From the NCBI GenBank assembly GCA_963777515.1, contig CAVZQU010000019.1, positions 62,001 to 126,000 on the forward strand: a DNA stretch of 64,000 nucleotides, read 5' to 3'. The position numbers were made by a program, and so were the translations under genes. The DNA is from CAVSWT01 sp963777515 (GTDB taxonomy: Bacteria; Bacteroidota; Ignavibacteria; Ignavibacteriales; Ignavibacteriaceae). Positions 18,569 to 27,337 of this stretch are shown here, piece after piece; position 1 is the stretch's first letter; the number at the start of each line of letters is the position of its first letter. The notes under the pieces were generated by a model. It was given only the letters and a program-made list of their open reading frames with translations. It had not been told where the DNA came from and searched no databases.

Positions 18569-19402
18569 TTAACTTTTATATGTTTTGCCGGACTCGTATG
18601 AACCGAATTTTTTAATTGTAAGAGAAATTTCATTTAAGTGATTTAATGCCAAATTAATTTTATTATCTTTCAAATCACCAAGCAAGTCAACGTAAAACAT
18701 GTATTGGAATGGCTTATGAGGAATCGGGCGTGATTCAATTTTTACTAAATCAATGTCCCTTAATGCAAAAACACTTAATGCTCTGAATAAAGCTCCCGGC
18801 ATACTTTTTAATTCAAAGCATAAAGATGATTTAGGATTAGAAATATTAATTTGATTTTTCTTTTTACTTATAATTAAAAATCTTGTAAAGTTTTCTTGGT
18901 TATTTTGAATATTGCTCTTTAATATTTTCAAATTATAAATATCTGCCGCTTCTTTACTTGTAATTGCGGCAACACTTTCGTTTTGTTCTTGAATGGCAAG
19001 TAACGCAGAGCCAGCAGTATCATAAGCCGGTAAAACTTTTGTGTTTTTCAATTTATTCAAAAAGTTTGAACACTGTCCCAAAGCCTGTGGATGAGAATAT
19101 ATTTTCTTTACTTGTGAGATTTTAAAATTCTTTGCTGCAATTAAATGATGATTTATCTGAAGATTTAACTCACCTACAATTAAAAGTGAATATTTTAAAA
19201 GTAAATCATAAGTCTCAAAGATGCTCCCATATAAAGAATTCTCAATAGGAATTACACCGTAATTAGCGTTCCCTTTTTTTACCTTTTGAAATACTTCATC
19301 AAAAGAATAAGAGGGAGAAACTTTAACTTTTTGCCCAAAGAATTTCTTTGCGGCAATTTCGCTAAATGCACCGCGTTCACCTTGAAATGCAGCTTTAATC
19401 AT
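18569..19402 (-). CDS. pheA: Prephenate dehydratase
   Basis: Converts prephenate to phenylpyruvate in phenylalanine synthesis. 277 residues: the catalytic periplasmic-binding-like domain (IKAAFQGERGAFSE, IPIENSLYGS, NFTRFLIIS, which holds the Thr-Arg-Phe catalytic motif) and a C-terminal ACT domain with IESRPIPHKPFQYMFYVDL, the Phe-binding ESRP motif for feedback control. No chorismate mutase domain is attached; that activity might come from the MltG fusion encoded 2 kb downstream. Intact. It is separated from coaE by an inverted repeat. Confidence 0.93.
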   Translation of the reverse strand: MIKAAFQGERGAFSEIAAKKFFGQKVKVSPSYSFDEVFQKVKKGNANYGVIPIENSLYGSIFETYDLLLKYSLLIVGELNLQINHHLIAAKNFKISQVKKIYSHPQALGQCSNFLNKLKNTKVLPAYDTAGSALLAIQEQNESVAAITSKEAADIYNLKILKSNIQNNQENFTRFLIISKKKNQINISNPKSSLCFELKSMPGALFRALSVFALRDIDLVKIESRPIPHKPFQYMFYVDLLGDLKDNKINLALNHLNEISLTIKKFGSYESGKTYKS

Positions 19403-19428
19403 AAATTTAATTGTTTAATTGATAAACT

Positions 19429-19486
19429 GTTAAATTGTTTTATTGTTAGAAATACAGACAGCAATTTAGCCATTAAACAATTTAAC
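19429..19486. repeat. Inverted repeat between coaE and pheA
   Basis: A perfect 12-base inverted repeat (GTTAAATTGTTT at 19429-19440 and AAACAATTTAAC at 19475-19486) with a 34-base spacer in a very AT-rich gap. It could form a hairpin in the transcript, but there is no T-tract directly after it, so a terminator role is unproven. Confidence 0.5.
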
Positions 19487-19496
19487 AATTATAATG

Positions 19497-20102
19497 TTAC
19501 TTAAGTTCATTCAAAATTTTAATTAACAAATCAGCTTTAGCCTTTAGTTCATCTACTCCGGTGTTGTTTTCAAAAATAAAATCAGCCCGCTTTTTCTTTT
19601 CTTCATCTGGAATTTGATTTTGATTTCTTTCGACAAACGTTTTTTCAGAAAAATTATCGAGCTTAGTTTTTCTTTCCATCCTTATTTTTTCATCGGCAGT
19701 AACTAACACAACATAATCAAACAAATCTTCCATATCTGCTTCATAAATTAATGCAGCTTCAACAAATATTAATTTATTTTTTTCTGAAAGTTCGCTTAAA
19801 AGTTCTTCAGTCTTTTTAATAACTTTTGGATGAAGTACAGAATTAATTTTAATTACATTTGCAGGATTTGAAAAAACTTTTTCTGCTAAATAAATTTTGT
19901 TTGGCTTACCATCTTTAAATGAACCTTCTCCAAAAGCTTTTATTATTTTCTTTTTGACTTCAGCATCACTTGCCAAAATTTCTTTGGAAATATCATCTGC
20001 TTTGAATAACGGAAAACCTTTTGATAAAAGATAATCACAAAATGTACTTTTGCCTGAACCTATTCCTCCGGTTATAGCTATTTTAAGTGATTTGTTTTTC
20101 AT
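19497..20102 (-). CDS. coaE: Dephospho-CoA kinase
   Basis: Phosphorylates the 3' hydroxyl of dephospho-CoA in the last step of CoA synthesis. 201 residues with the P-loop TGGIGSGKST, the DxD-type FKADDISKEI, HPKVIKK and the lid region ERNQNQIPDEEKKKRADF with its substrate and ATP-binding arginine. Intact, with an ATG start. It follows RNase Y after a terminator, so it has its own promoter or depends on read-through. Confidence 0.92.
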   Translation of the reverse strand: MKNKSLKIAITGGIGSGKSTFCDYLLSKGFPLFKADDISKEILASDAEVKKKIIKAFGEGSFKDGKPNKIYLAEKVFSNPANVIKINSVLHPKVIKKTEELLSELSEKNKLIFVEAALIYEADMEDLFDYVVLVTADEKIRMERKTKLDNFSEKTFVERNQNQIPDEEKKKRADFIFENNTGVDELKAKADLLIKILNELK

Positions 20103-20150
20103 GGTTCTAAAATAAATATAAGTTGGATAATAAAGCCAATACTATCTTTA

Positions 20151-20190
20151 AAATAAAAAACCTCCAAGGTTTTAAAAAACCTCAGAGGTC
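20151..20190 (-). terminator. Intrinsic terminator after rny
   Basis: On the minus strand an ACCTC / GAGGT outer stem encloses an AGGTTT / AAACCT inner stem, followed by TTTTTTATTTT. It lies between the rny stop and the coaE start. Confidence 0.7.
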
Positions 20191-20213
20191 TTTATGAGCA
20201 TTAAACTTCATCC

Positions 20214-21776
20214 TTATTTAGCGTAACTTATTTTTCTAACTTCTCTAATAACAGTAACTTTTATTTGTCCCGGATATTCCATCTCTCCTTCAATCTTAGT
20301 AGCAATATCATGTGACAACTTATCAGCGACTACATCATCAATTTTATCATGTTCGACAACAACCCTAATTTCACGTCCTGCTTGAATTGCGTAAGTTTTA
20401 GCAACTCCTTCAAAAGATTTTGCAAGGGCTTCTAATGTCTCTAATCTTTTTACATAACCTTCAAGAGGCTCTCTTCTTGCACCAGGACGAGCACCGCTGA
20501 TTGCATCCGCAGCCTGAACTAAAGGAGCAATGGGATGTTCCATTTCTATATCTTCATGGTGGGAACCAACAGCATTTGCAACTATTGCATTTTCCTTAAA
20601 CTTTTTGCATAAGTCATAACCAATTAAAGCATGTGGCCCTTCAACAGTTTTGTCAACTGTTTTACCAACATCGTGAAGAAGTCCTGCTCTTTTAGCCATA
20701 CTTACATCCAGTCCTAACTCAGAAGCCATGATGCCGGTTAGAAATCCAACTTCAACGCTATGTTGCAGTAAATTTTGTCCATAACTTGAACGGTATCTCA
20801 TCTTACCTATATGCTTAATGAGTTCAGGATGCATGTTATGAAGGCCAAGCTGAAGAATTGTGTTTTCACCTTCACGAACCATTTCTTCTTCTAGTTCCTG
20901 CTGGACTTTTTCAACCACTTCTTCAATTCTTGCCGGATGAATTCTCCCATCAGCTATTAATCTTTCAAGTGAAACTCTGGCAACTTCTCTTCTGAACTGG
21001 TCAAATGAAGAAAGAATAACTGCTTCAGGTGTATCATCAACAATAACATCAACACCAGTTGCTGCCTCAAAAGCACGAATGTTGCGGCCTTCTTTACCGA
21101 TTATTCGTCCTTTCATGTCATCATTTTGAATTTGAACAACTGAAACGGTAGTTTCAATTGAATGGTCTGCGGCGGTTCTTTGAATTGCCTGCACAATTAT
21201 TTTTTGTGCTTCTTTCTTAGCATCAGACTTAGCTTGATCATGTATTTCCTTTATAGTCTGGGCGCTGTCAATTTTAGCCTGATTAACCATATTGTCAATC
21301 AACATTTTCTTTGCGTCCTCGGCTGTCATGCCGGAAATTTTTTCAAGCTTTAAGTTTTGTTCTTGTTCAAGCCTTTGCGCTTCAGTAAGCTTGATATCTA
21401 AATCTTTCTTTTGCTCTAATAATTCTTTTTCAAATTGCTTATTATCTCTTTCCTTTTTAATTACCAAATCGAATTTCTTTTCGATATTCTCTTCTCTCGT
21501 CGAAAGTTGTTTTTCTAAGTTGGATAATTTTTGTCTCTTCTGGTTAACTTCTCCATCGAATTCTATTTTTTTCTTATACCATTCGTCTTTAACCTCAAGC
21601 AACTTTTCTCTTTTTATATTATTGGCTTCCTTCTGAGCGTCAGCAATCATTTGCTTAGCTTTATCTTCAGCGACAACCTTGCTATTCTTTCCGGATTTTG
21701 AATTAATCATCCACCCTAAAAAAAAGAATAATATCGAAAGGATAATGCCCATCGTTATAAGCAGAAATGGATCCAT
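20214..21776 (-). CDS. rny: Ribonuclease Y
   Basis: A membrane-anchored endoribonuclease that starts mRNA decay. 520 residues in the classical order: N-terminal transmembrane helix (about 5-22), long charged coiled coil (about 30-180), KH RNA-binding domain with MKGRIIGKEGRNIRAFE, and the HD domain with GLLHDVGK and GSHHEDIE, which supplies the metal ligands. Intact and of normal length. The gene follows zapA and a 260-base gap that probably encodes a structured RNA. Confidence 0.95.
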   Translation of the reverse strand: MDPFLLITMGIILSILFFFLGWMINSKSGKNSKVVAEDKAKQMIADAQKEANNIKREKLLEVKDEWYKKKIEFDGEVNQKRQKLSNLEKQLSTREENIEKKFDLVIKKERDNKQFEKELLEQKKDLDIKLTEAQRLEQEQNLKLEKISGMTAEDAKKMLIDNMVNQAKIDSAQTIKEIHDQAKSDAKKEAQKIIVQAIQRTAADHSIETTVSVVQIQNDDMKGRIIGKEGRNIRAFEAATGVDVIVDDTPEAVILSSFDQFRREVARVSLERLIADGRIHPARIEEVVEKVQQELEEEMVREGENTILQLGLHNMHPELIKHIGKMRYRSSYGQNLLQHSVEVGFLTGIMASELGLDVSMAKRAGLLHDVGKTVDKTVEGPHALIGYDLCKKFKENAIVANAVGSHHEDIEMEHPIAPLVQAADAISGARPGARREPLEGYVKRLETLEALAKSFEGVAKTYAIQAGREIRVVVEHDKIDDVVADKLSHDIATKIEGEMEYPGQIKVTVIREVRKISYAK

Positions 21777-21832
21777 TTTTCCTCCAGTATTGGGTTAAGT
21801 AAAATTAAACCGCAGCTGCCAGCCGCTGATTA

Positions 21833-21985
21833 CATAGGAAAAACCCTAAGTAAGTCAGTTTGGGAGATCGCTCAAGCGCTTTTTGCTTCCACTGCCTTAC
21901 TCAATTTACCCGAGAATAAATTTTTCAGAATCCTGCCGAGACAAGATGAGGCCTGCAATAGACGCCCAAAGTCAAAATCCCTATT
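21833..21985 (-). ncRNA. Candidate structured RNA between zapA and rny (6S-like by position)
   Basis: The 261-base gap between zapA and rny has no coding signal and is richer in G+C than other gaps. On the minus strand the ends can pair (ATAGGGA near 21985 with TTTCCTAT near 21834), TTTGGG pairs with CCCAAA, and AGTAAGGCAGT pairs with ACTGACTTACT around an AGCGCTTGAGCGAT apical part. A further AATTTA / TAAATT hairpin has a CTCGGG-bearing loop. A 6S RNA gene next to zapA is a known arrangement in several phyla, so 6S is the first guess. I could not match conserved 6S bases, and SRP RNA and tmRNA signatures are absent. The ends are approximate. Confidence 0.5.
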
Positions 21986-22037
21986 AAATGATGTTAGTTT
22001 TTCATTTGTAAGGACTGACAGAGCGGTATTTAAAATT

Positions 22038-22334
22038 TTAGGATGGTTCTGACATGACTGGATCGTTTAATAGAAGCTTTAGCTTTTTAATTTTATCGGA
22101 AGCCTGAATTACAAATTCCCGATTTTTATTTTTTTCTAAAAATAAATCATAAGCAATATTCAAACAAGCAATAATAGCAATAGTCTGCGCAGGTTGATCG
22201 GGAAGTTCGTCCTTAGTTTCTTCCATAACTTTATTAACATAAATAGCTAACTCTTTAGCTATTTCTTCATTTTCGACCAATAAAGAATATTCTTTGTCAA
22301 ATATTTTTATTTTGAGCTTCTTTTTATCTGTCAT
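22038..22334 (-). CDS. zapA: Cell division protein ZapA
   Basis: A 98-residue Z-ring-associated protein that bundles FtsZ filaments. It has the N-terminal beta segment KKLKIKIFDKEYSLLVE, then the helix YVNKVMEE and the coiled-coil region IAIIACLNIAYDLFLEK, in the family pattern. It lies at the end of the thrS-to-zapA operon, after a coiled-coil gene likely to encode a partner. Confidence 0.88.
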   Translation of the reverse strand: MTDKKKLKIKIFDKEYSLLVENEEIAKELAIYVNKVMEETKDELPDQPAQTIAIIACLNIAYDLFLEKNKNREFVIQASDKIKKLKLLLNDPVMSEPS

Positions 22335-22364
22335 TTATGTCATTCCATCTTACGATCAATAAAA

Positions 22365-22676
22365 TTAAGAACTTAAATGATAATCTATTTTTGATATTAA
22401 ATTTTGAATCTTAACTTTTAAAGTCTCTCTCTCCTTTGTATTTAATAAATTAATAAATTGCCCCTCCGAATCACTTTTAAAACTTTCAAATTCTGCTTCC
22501 AGGCTTTTCATCTTTTGAATAAGTGAGGCATTTTCTTTTTGACATTCTCTTAAGTGCTTTTCAAGCTCAATATTGTGAGCAGACAAATCTTTGTACTTGC
22601 TTTTAATGATAGCTGCTTGTGATTCAAGCGCCGCTAAATCATTTATTAGAATTTCATATTTAGATAATTCTGCCAA
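22365..22676 (-). CDS. Small coiled-coil protein, ZapB-like
   Basis: 103 residues, almost entirely heptad-rich helix (for example YKDLSAHNIELEKHLRECQK), with no other motif. It starts immediately after pheT and precedes zapA by 30 bases; in this position Bacteroidota and relatives often have a short coiled-coil gene. A ZapB-like division role is inferred from position and shape only. Confidence 0.6.
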   Translation of the reverse strand: MAELSKYEILINDLAALESQAAIIKSKYKDLSAHNIELEKHLRECQKENASLIQKMKSLEAEFESFKSDSEGQFINLLNTKERETLKVKIQNLISKIDYHLSS

Positions 22677-25103
22677 CTATTTGCCTCTTAAAGTAGCATT
22701 AAAATTTTTAGTTACCAATGAAATCAAATTAACAAAATCTTTTTCGACTTCCTCTTCTTTTAAAGTTCTTGATTCATCAAAATATTCAAGTGAAAATGCC
22801 ATGCTTTTTTTATTATTTCCTAAAGATTCACTTTCAAATAGATCAAACAAATTAACAGACTTTAAAAGAGCTGAACTTTTTTTCTTAATAAAACTTTTTA
22901 CCTCTTCATAAGAAATATCTTTATCAAATATAAATGCAAAATCTCTAAAAATCTTGGGATATTTTAATGGCTCAACAAAAGCCTTTGAAGAAGCCTCTAT
23001 CTTGCTTAATTCATCAATGTCAAACTCAAAACAATAGACATCCTGATTAATGTCAAAATTTTTAAGAACATCTTTTTTAACCTTACCACCGACTCCAATT
23101 TGCTTTTCTATATGGTTTTTACTCTTTATAGAGAAGTTTTTTGTGAAGTAATAATCGTAAATAGTATTTACATTGTGATAATATGAATCATTTAAAACAT
23201 TGTCAAGCGAAAATTTAGAAATAATTGCATCTACAATTCCCTTCAAAAAATAGAAATCATAGCTTCTTTCTTCTAAATTCCAACGTTTTTCAGTTAACTT
23301 TCCTGTAATGGCAACAATGAGTTTTTTCTTTTCTTCAAAATCATCAAAGCTTTTTATTTCATCGATCGAAATTTTATTGAATACATCTCCAATTTCAAAA
23401 AGTAAAAGATTTTTTTCTCCGACTTTTATGTTATTTGAAATTACTTGCAGAACCCCAGGAATTAAAGAAGTCCTTAAATAAGCCATATCCAAACTTTGTG
23501 GATTTTGAAGCACAATTTTATTACCCACTAAATCTGCAAAACTTTCACTTTGAAGCGGATTATTTATCATTTCAAATAATCCTAATGAAATTGCAGTATC
23601 TCTAAGATTGGTAACGAAATTTGATTCATCAACTTTATGGCCAAGTGTAATATTTATTTTTGAAATTGTTGGAATATTATCATAACCATAAATTCTGGCT
23701 ATTTCTTCTATAAGATCTATTTCTCTCTCAATATCAGGCCGAAAAGTCGGGACAGAAACTTGTAATTCATTTTCAGTTTCTGAAGTAATTTTTAATCCAA
23801 GAGACGTTAAAATATTTTGAACTTTATCTTTTGAAATATCGTAACCTAAAATTCTTTTAATTCTTTCATATCTTAGGTTAATTTCTATTGGTTCAATTTT
23901 ATTTGGATATTCATCAATAACTCCATCAGCAATTTCTCCTCCGCTTAATTCGGCAATTAACTGTGCTGCTCTTTCCACTGAAAACAAAGTATTGTTAGGG
24001 TCAATTCCTCTTTCAAATCTATATGAAGCTTCTGTAGATAGCCCTAAAGCTTTAGAAGTTTTTCTAATGCTTGATGGATTGAAATAAGCACTTTCCAATA
24101 AAATATTTTTTGTTGATTCCGATATTTCCGAATTTTCACCGCCCATAACTCCAGCAATCGCAACTGGTTTTTCTGCATCGCAAATCATCAATGTATTTTT
24201 ACGGAGTTTTCTTTCCTTAGAATCAAGAGTTGTAAATTTGGAATCATCTGATGTACTCTTAACAACTATTTTGTTTCCTGCTAATTTTTCTAAATCGAAA
24301 GCATGAAGCGGCTGCCCGGTTTCATACATTACATAGTTTGTTACATCAACAATATTTGAAATTGGACGAAGCCCAATTAAAGTTAATCTTTTCTTTAGCC
24401 AATCGGGCGATTCTTTTATTTCAACGTTTGTTACTACACATGAAGAATATCTCGGACAATTTTCGGCATCAATAATTTCGACCGAAGCAAGTTCATTAAT
24501 TTTTTGAGATGATTTTTTAAATTGCAACGAATGCATTTTAAGTTCTCTTTCAAAAATTGCGGCAAGATCTCTTGCTACTCCAATATGTGAAAGTGCGTCG
24601 GAACGGTTTGGAGTAATTGCGATTTCTAATATTACGTCATTCAAATTTAAAGCTTCACTTATGGGTTTGCCTTCTTTCAAATCTTCAGGAAGGACCATAA
24701 TGCCGGAATGGTCATCACTAATTTCCAATTCAGCTTCCGAACAAATCATTCCAAAAGATTCTACTCCTCTAATTTTCGCTTTTGTAATTTTAAACTCGCC
24801 TCTCGGAACAATAGCACCAATTTTAGCAAATACTATTTTCTGCCCGGCATCAACATTAGGTGCACCGCAAATTACTTGAAATTCTTCATCTCCAGTTGAT
24901 ACTTTACATAAAGAAAGTTTATCAGCATTCGGATGTTTCGATTTTTCTTTAACATAACCTACCACAAAATTCTCATACATAGCAGATTGGTCGACGACAT
25001 CTTCTACTTCCAATCCGGACATTGTAAGTTTGTCAACAATTTCTTTTGTAGATATGCCTTTTAAATCAACGTAATATTTTAACCAGTTTAAGGAGATTTT
25101 CAA
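22677..25103 (-). CDS. pheT: Phenylalanyl-tRNA synthetase beta subunit
   Basis: 808 residues, the structural and editing subunit of the (alpha-beta)2 enzyme that charges tRNA-Phe. Domains: N-terminal MKISLNWLKYYVDL, EMAP-type tRNA-binding domain (about 40-150, HPNADKLSLCKV, ICGAPNV), B3/B4 editing domain, B5 domain, catalytic-like core, and the C-terminal FDX-ACB anticodon-binding domain (YPKIFRDFAFIFD onward). Intact. It follows pheS by 15 bases. Confidence 0.95.
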   Translation of the reverse strand: MKISLNWLKYYVDLKGISTKEIVDKLTMSGLEVEDVVDQSAMYENFVVGYVKEKSKHPNADKLSLCKVSTGDEEFQVICGAPNVDAGQKIVFAKIGAIVPRGEFKITKAKIRGVESFGMICSEAELEISDDHSGIMVLPEDLKEGKPISEALNLNDVILEIAITPNRSDALSHIGVARDLAAIFERELKMHSLQFKKSSQKINELASVEIIDAENCPRYSSCVVTNVEIKESPDWLKKRLTLIGLRPISNIVDVTNYVMYETGQPLHAFDLEKLAGNKIVVKSTSDDSKFTTLDSKERKLRKNTLMICDAEKPVAIAGVMGGENSEISESTKNILLESAYFNPSSIRKTSKALGLSTEASYRFERGIDPNNTLFSVERAAQLIAELSGGEIADGVIDEYPNKIEPIEINLRYERIKRILGYDISKDKVQNILTSLGLKITSETENELQVSVPTFRPDIEREIDLIEEIARIYGYDNIPTISKINITLGHKVDESNFVTNLRDTAISLGLFEMINNPLQSESFADLVGNKIVLQNPQSLDMAYLRTSLIPGVLQVISNNIKVGEKNLLLFEIGDVFNKISIDEIKSFDDFEEKKKLIVAITGKLTEKRWNLEERSYDFYFLKGIVDAIISKFSLDNVLNDSYYHNVNTIYDYYFTKNFSIKSKNHIEKQIGVGGKVKKDVLKNFDINQDVYCFEFDIDELSKIEASSKAFVEPLKYPKIFRDFAFIFDKDISYEEVKSFIKKKSSALLKSVNLFDLFESESLGNNKKSMAFSLEYFDESRTLKEEEVEKDFVNLISLVTKNFNATLRGK

Positions 25104-25118
25104 TTCATTTACCTTAAT

Positions 25119-26133
25119 TTAGAATTGTTTTAAAAATCTAAAATCATTTTCAAAGAAAACACGAATATCAGTAATTCCATATTTTAACATCGCAGTCCGT
25201 TCTATTCCCATTCCGAATGCATAGCCGGTATATTTTTCAGGATCATATTTAACATAAGAAAAGACATTCGGGTCGACCATACCGCAGCCGAGAATTTCAA
25301 GCCAGCCGGTTTGTTTACAGACTTTACATCCTTTTCCATGACATAAGAAACAAGTGATATCCATTTCAGCACTTGGCTCTGTAAACGGAAAAAAGCTTGG
25401 GCGAAAACGATACTTTAAATCTTCGCTATAAAATTGTTTTGCAAATGCCACCAATGTTCCTTTAAGCTCACTGAAAGTCACATCAGTATCAACATACAAA
25501 CCTTCCACCTGGTGAAACATACAATAACTTCTTGAACTTACTGCTTCATTACGATAAACTCTACCAGGCATAATAGCACGAACAGGGGGCTGCTCTTTTT
25601 CCATAACTCTAATTTGTACAGGAGAAGTATGAGTCCTTAAAAGAAAATCGTCGCTTACAAAATATGTATCCTGCATATCTCTTGCCGGATGGTCGGGTGG
25701 GAAATTTAATGCTTCAAAATTGTAGTAATCCGATTCAAGTTCTGGACCTTCATAAATCGAAAACCCCAATCCTTTAAATATAGTTTTAATTTCGTCAAGA
25801 GTTTGAGTTAAGATGTGTTTACTTCCAATTCTCAATTCACTGGCAGGTAAAGTCAAATCAATTTTTGCTTCGCCTTTATTATCAGAAGATTCTAACTTCT
25901 CTTTTAATAAATTAAATTTACCAGTAATATCATTTCGAAGTAAATTTAGATTTTTTCCAAGTAAAGGTTTTTCTTCTTTGGAAGCACTTTTAAGACTTTC
26001 AAAAAGATTTGATACTAATCCGTTACGGCTTAAATATTTGATACGCAAATCTTCAAGCTGCTTTTAAATCGGAAACTTCAGAAATATCTTTTTCAAAATC
26101 TTTTAATACGGAGTTTATTTTTTCGTCAAGCAT
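25119..26133 (-). CDS. pheS: Phenylalanyl-tRNA synthetase alpha subunit, frameshifted near the start
   Basis: The catalytic subunit of the Phe enzyme. The main frame covers 309 residues with HPLTQTL-like SKHILTQTL, FSIYEGPELESDYYNF, motif 2 FRPSFFPFTEPSAEMD and the class II motif 3 GMGIERTAMLKYG. The true N-terminus begins at ATG 26133 (MLDEKINSVLKDFE, the coiled-coil arm). It joins the main frame near 26060 by deleting one base, giving DLKQLEDLRIKYLSRNG, which matches the family. The total is about 337 residues. As in other bacteria it sits after rplT. Confidence 0.92.
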
Positions 26134-26158
26134 AGCAATGTTAAGTTTATTTAAAGCA

Positions 26159-26200
26159 ATACCCTCTTTAAAAATAGAAAAAACTATTTCAAGAGGGTAT
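26159..26200 (-). promoter_or_regulatory. Hairpin between rplT and pheS
   Basis: A perfect 10-bp stem ATACCCTCTT / AAGAGGGTAT with a second inner stem AAATAG / CTATTT. On the minus strand it is followed by TGCTTTAAAT rather than a clean T-tract. It may be a weak terminator of the infC-rpmI-rplT message or an RNA processing or attenuation site ahead of pheST. Confidence 0.55.
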
Positions 26201-26205
26201 TAAAA

Positions 26206-26553
26206 TTAGTTAGCGCTAAAATTCACTAATTCAGTAAAAGCTGATGGATTTTCAAGAGCAAGGCTTGCTAAAATTTTTCTATTTATAGTTACACCTTTAA
26301 CATCCAAAGCATGAATCAACCTTGAATAAGTTGTACCATTTAAACGAGCTGCTGCGTTAATTCTTGCAATCCATAATTGTCTAAATGTTCTCTTTTTTAA
26401 TTTTCTATCTCTGTAAGCGTGAACCCATCCTTTTTCAACGTGGTTCTTAGCAACCGTATAAACTTTACTTCTTGCACCCCAATAGCCTTTGGCGCTCTTT
26501 AATATTTTTTTCCTTCTTAGGTGTGCAGCTACTTTATTTTTTGAACGTGGCAT
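26206..26553 (-). CDS. rplT: Ribosomal protein L20
   Basis: 115 residues, strongly basic, with the family order MPRSKNKVAAHLRRKKILK, AKGYWGARSKVY, AYRDRKLKKRTFRQLWI and ARINAAARLNGTTYSR. It binds 23S rRNA early in 50S assembly and in many bacteria also represses its own operon. It is directly after rpmI, the standard order. Confidence 0.96.
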   Translation of the reverse strand: MPRSKNKVAAHLRRKKILKSAKGYWGARSKVYTVAKNHVEKGWVHAYRDRKLKKRTFRQLWIARINAAARLNGTTYSRLIHALDVKGVTINRKILASLALENPSAFTELVNFSAN

Positions 26554-26572
26554 ATTTATCTTTCCTCTTTAA

Positions 26573-26764
26573 TTATTGAACCATTCTAACAACACGCTTG
26601 TGTTCGGCTTCCGAAACTAAAGTAGCGTGTCTTAAATTTCTTTTACGTTTTGTTGTTTTAGAAGAAAGAATATGGCTTTTGTAAGCTTTCTTTCTTTTAA
26701 ATTTACCCGAAGCGGTTTTCTTAAAAGTTTTTCTTGCACCGCTGTTGCTTTTCATTTTCGGCAT
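26573..26764 (-). CDS. rpmI: Ribosomal protein L35
   Basis: 63 residues, basic, starting MPKMKSNSGARKTFKKTASGK with the central KRKRNLRHA and the end EHKRVVRMVQ; clearly L35. It lies between infC and rplT with short gaps (14 and 19 bases). Confidence 0.95.
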   Translation of the reverse strand: MPKMKSNSGARKTFKKTASGKFKRKKAYKSHILSSKTTKRKRNLRHATLVSEAEHKRVVRMVQ

Positions 26765-26778
26765 CGTTTTACCCTAAT

Positions 26779-27315
26779 TTATTTATTCTTTTTACTTTTT
26801 GTTTTTTCCGGTACTAAAATAGCGCTCATATTTCTTCCCTCCAATTTAGGAGGTGTTTCAACTTTAGAGACATCTTCAATTCGTTCAATAAATCTATTTA
26901 TCAATTCTTCGCCTTGTTCCGTGTATGCCATTTCTCTGCCTTTGAACATCACCACAACTTTTACTTTGTTACCTTCTTCCAAAAAATTAACAGCATGTTT
27001 TAGCTTAAACTCAAAATCATGAACATCTGTATTGGGATGTAACCTAATTTCTTTTAGGATTGAAACAGTTTGATTTTTTCTTTGAATCTTTTCGCGTTTT
27101 TGCTGTTCATATTTAAATTTTCCGAAATCAAGAATTTTGCATACAGGCGGTTTTGCTTGAGGAGCTATCTCAATTAAATCCTGTCCTCTATCAGCAGCAT
27201 GTTTAAGAGCATCACGAACGGTAAAAATACCTAACTGTGATCCATCAACATCAATTAATCTTACTTTTTGTGCTTTTATTTCCTCATTAACTCTTACATT
27301 ATCTTTTTGAGCGAT
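26779..27315 (-). CDS. infC: Translation initiation factor IF-3, AUC start codon
   Basis: 178 residues in one unbroken frame: VNEEIKAQKVRLID, DLIEIAPQAKPPVCKI, DFGKFKYEQQKREK, KEIRLHPNTDVHDF and KVKVVVMFKGREMAY. This covers both IF-3 domains and the linker. There is no ATG, GTG or TTG in frame before codon 112. The conserved N-terminus is reached only from an ATC at 27315-27313 (AQKDNVRVNEEI), with AGAGAGG six bases upstream. In E. coli infC uses AUU and in Myxococcus AUC, which lets IF-3 repress its own translation; the same control is inferred here. It sits 22 bases after thrS. Confidence 0.92.
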   Translation of the reverse strand: MAQKDNVRVNEEIKAQKVRLIDVDGSQLGIFTVRDALKHAADRGQDLIEIAPQAKPPVCKILDFGKFKYEQQKREKIQRKNQTVSILKEIRLHPNTDVHDFEFKLKHAVNFLEEGNKVKVVVMFKGREMAYTEQGEELINRFIERIEDVSKVETPPKLEGRNMSAILVPEKTKSKKNK

Positions 27316-27337
27316 TGAATACCTCTCTTGTTGTTAT

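Noticed and set aside
21833..21985. SRP RNA or tmRNA in the zapA-rny gap
   Set aside because: No SRP apical motif (GGAAGGNAGCAGCC-like) and no tRNA-like ends or tag-peptide frame.
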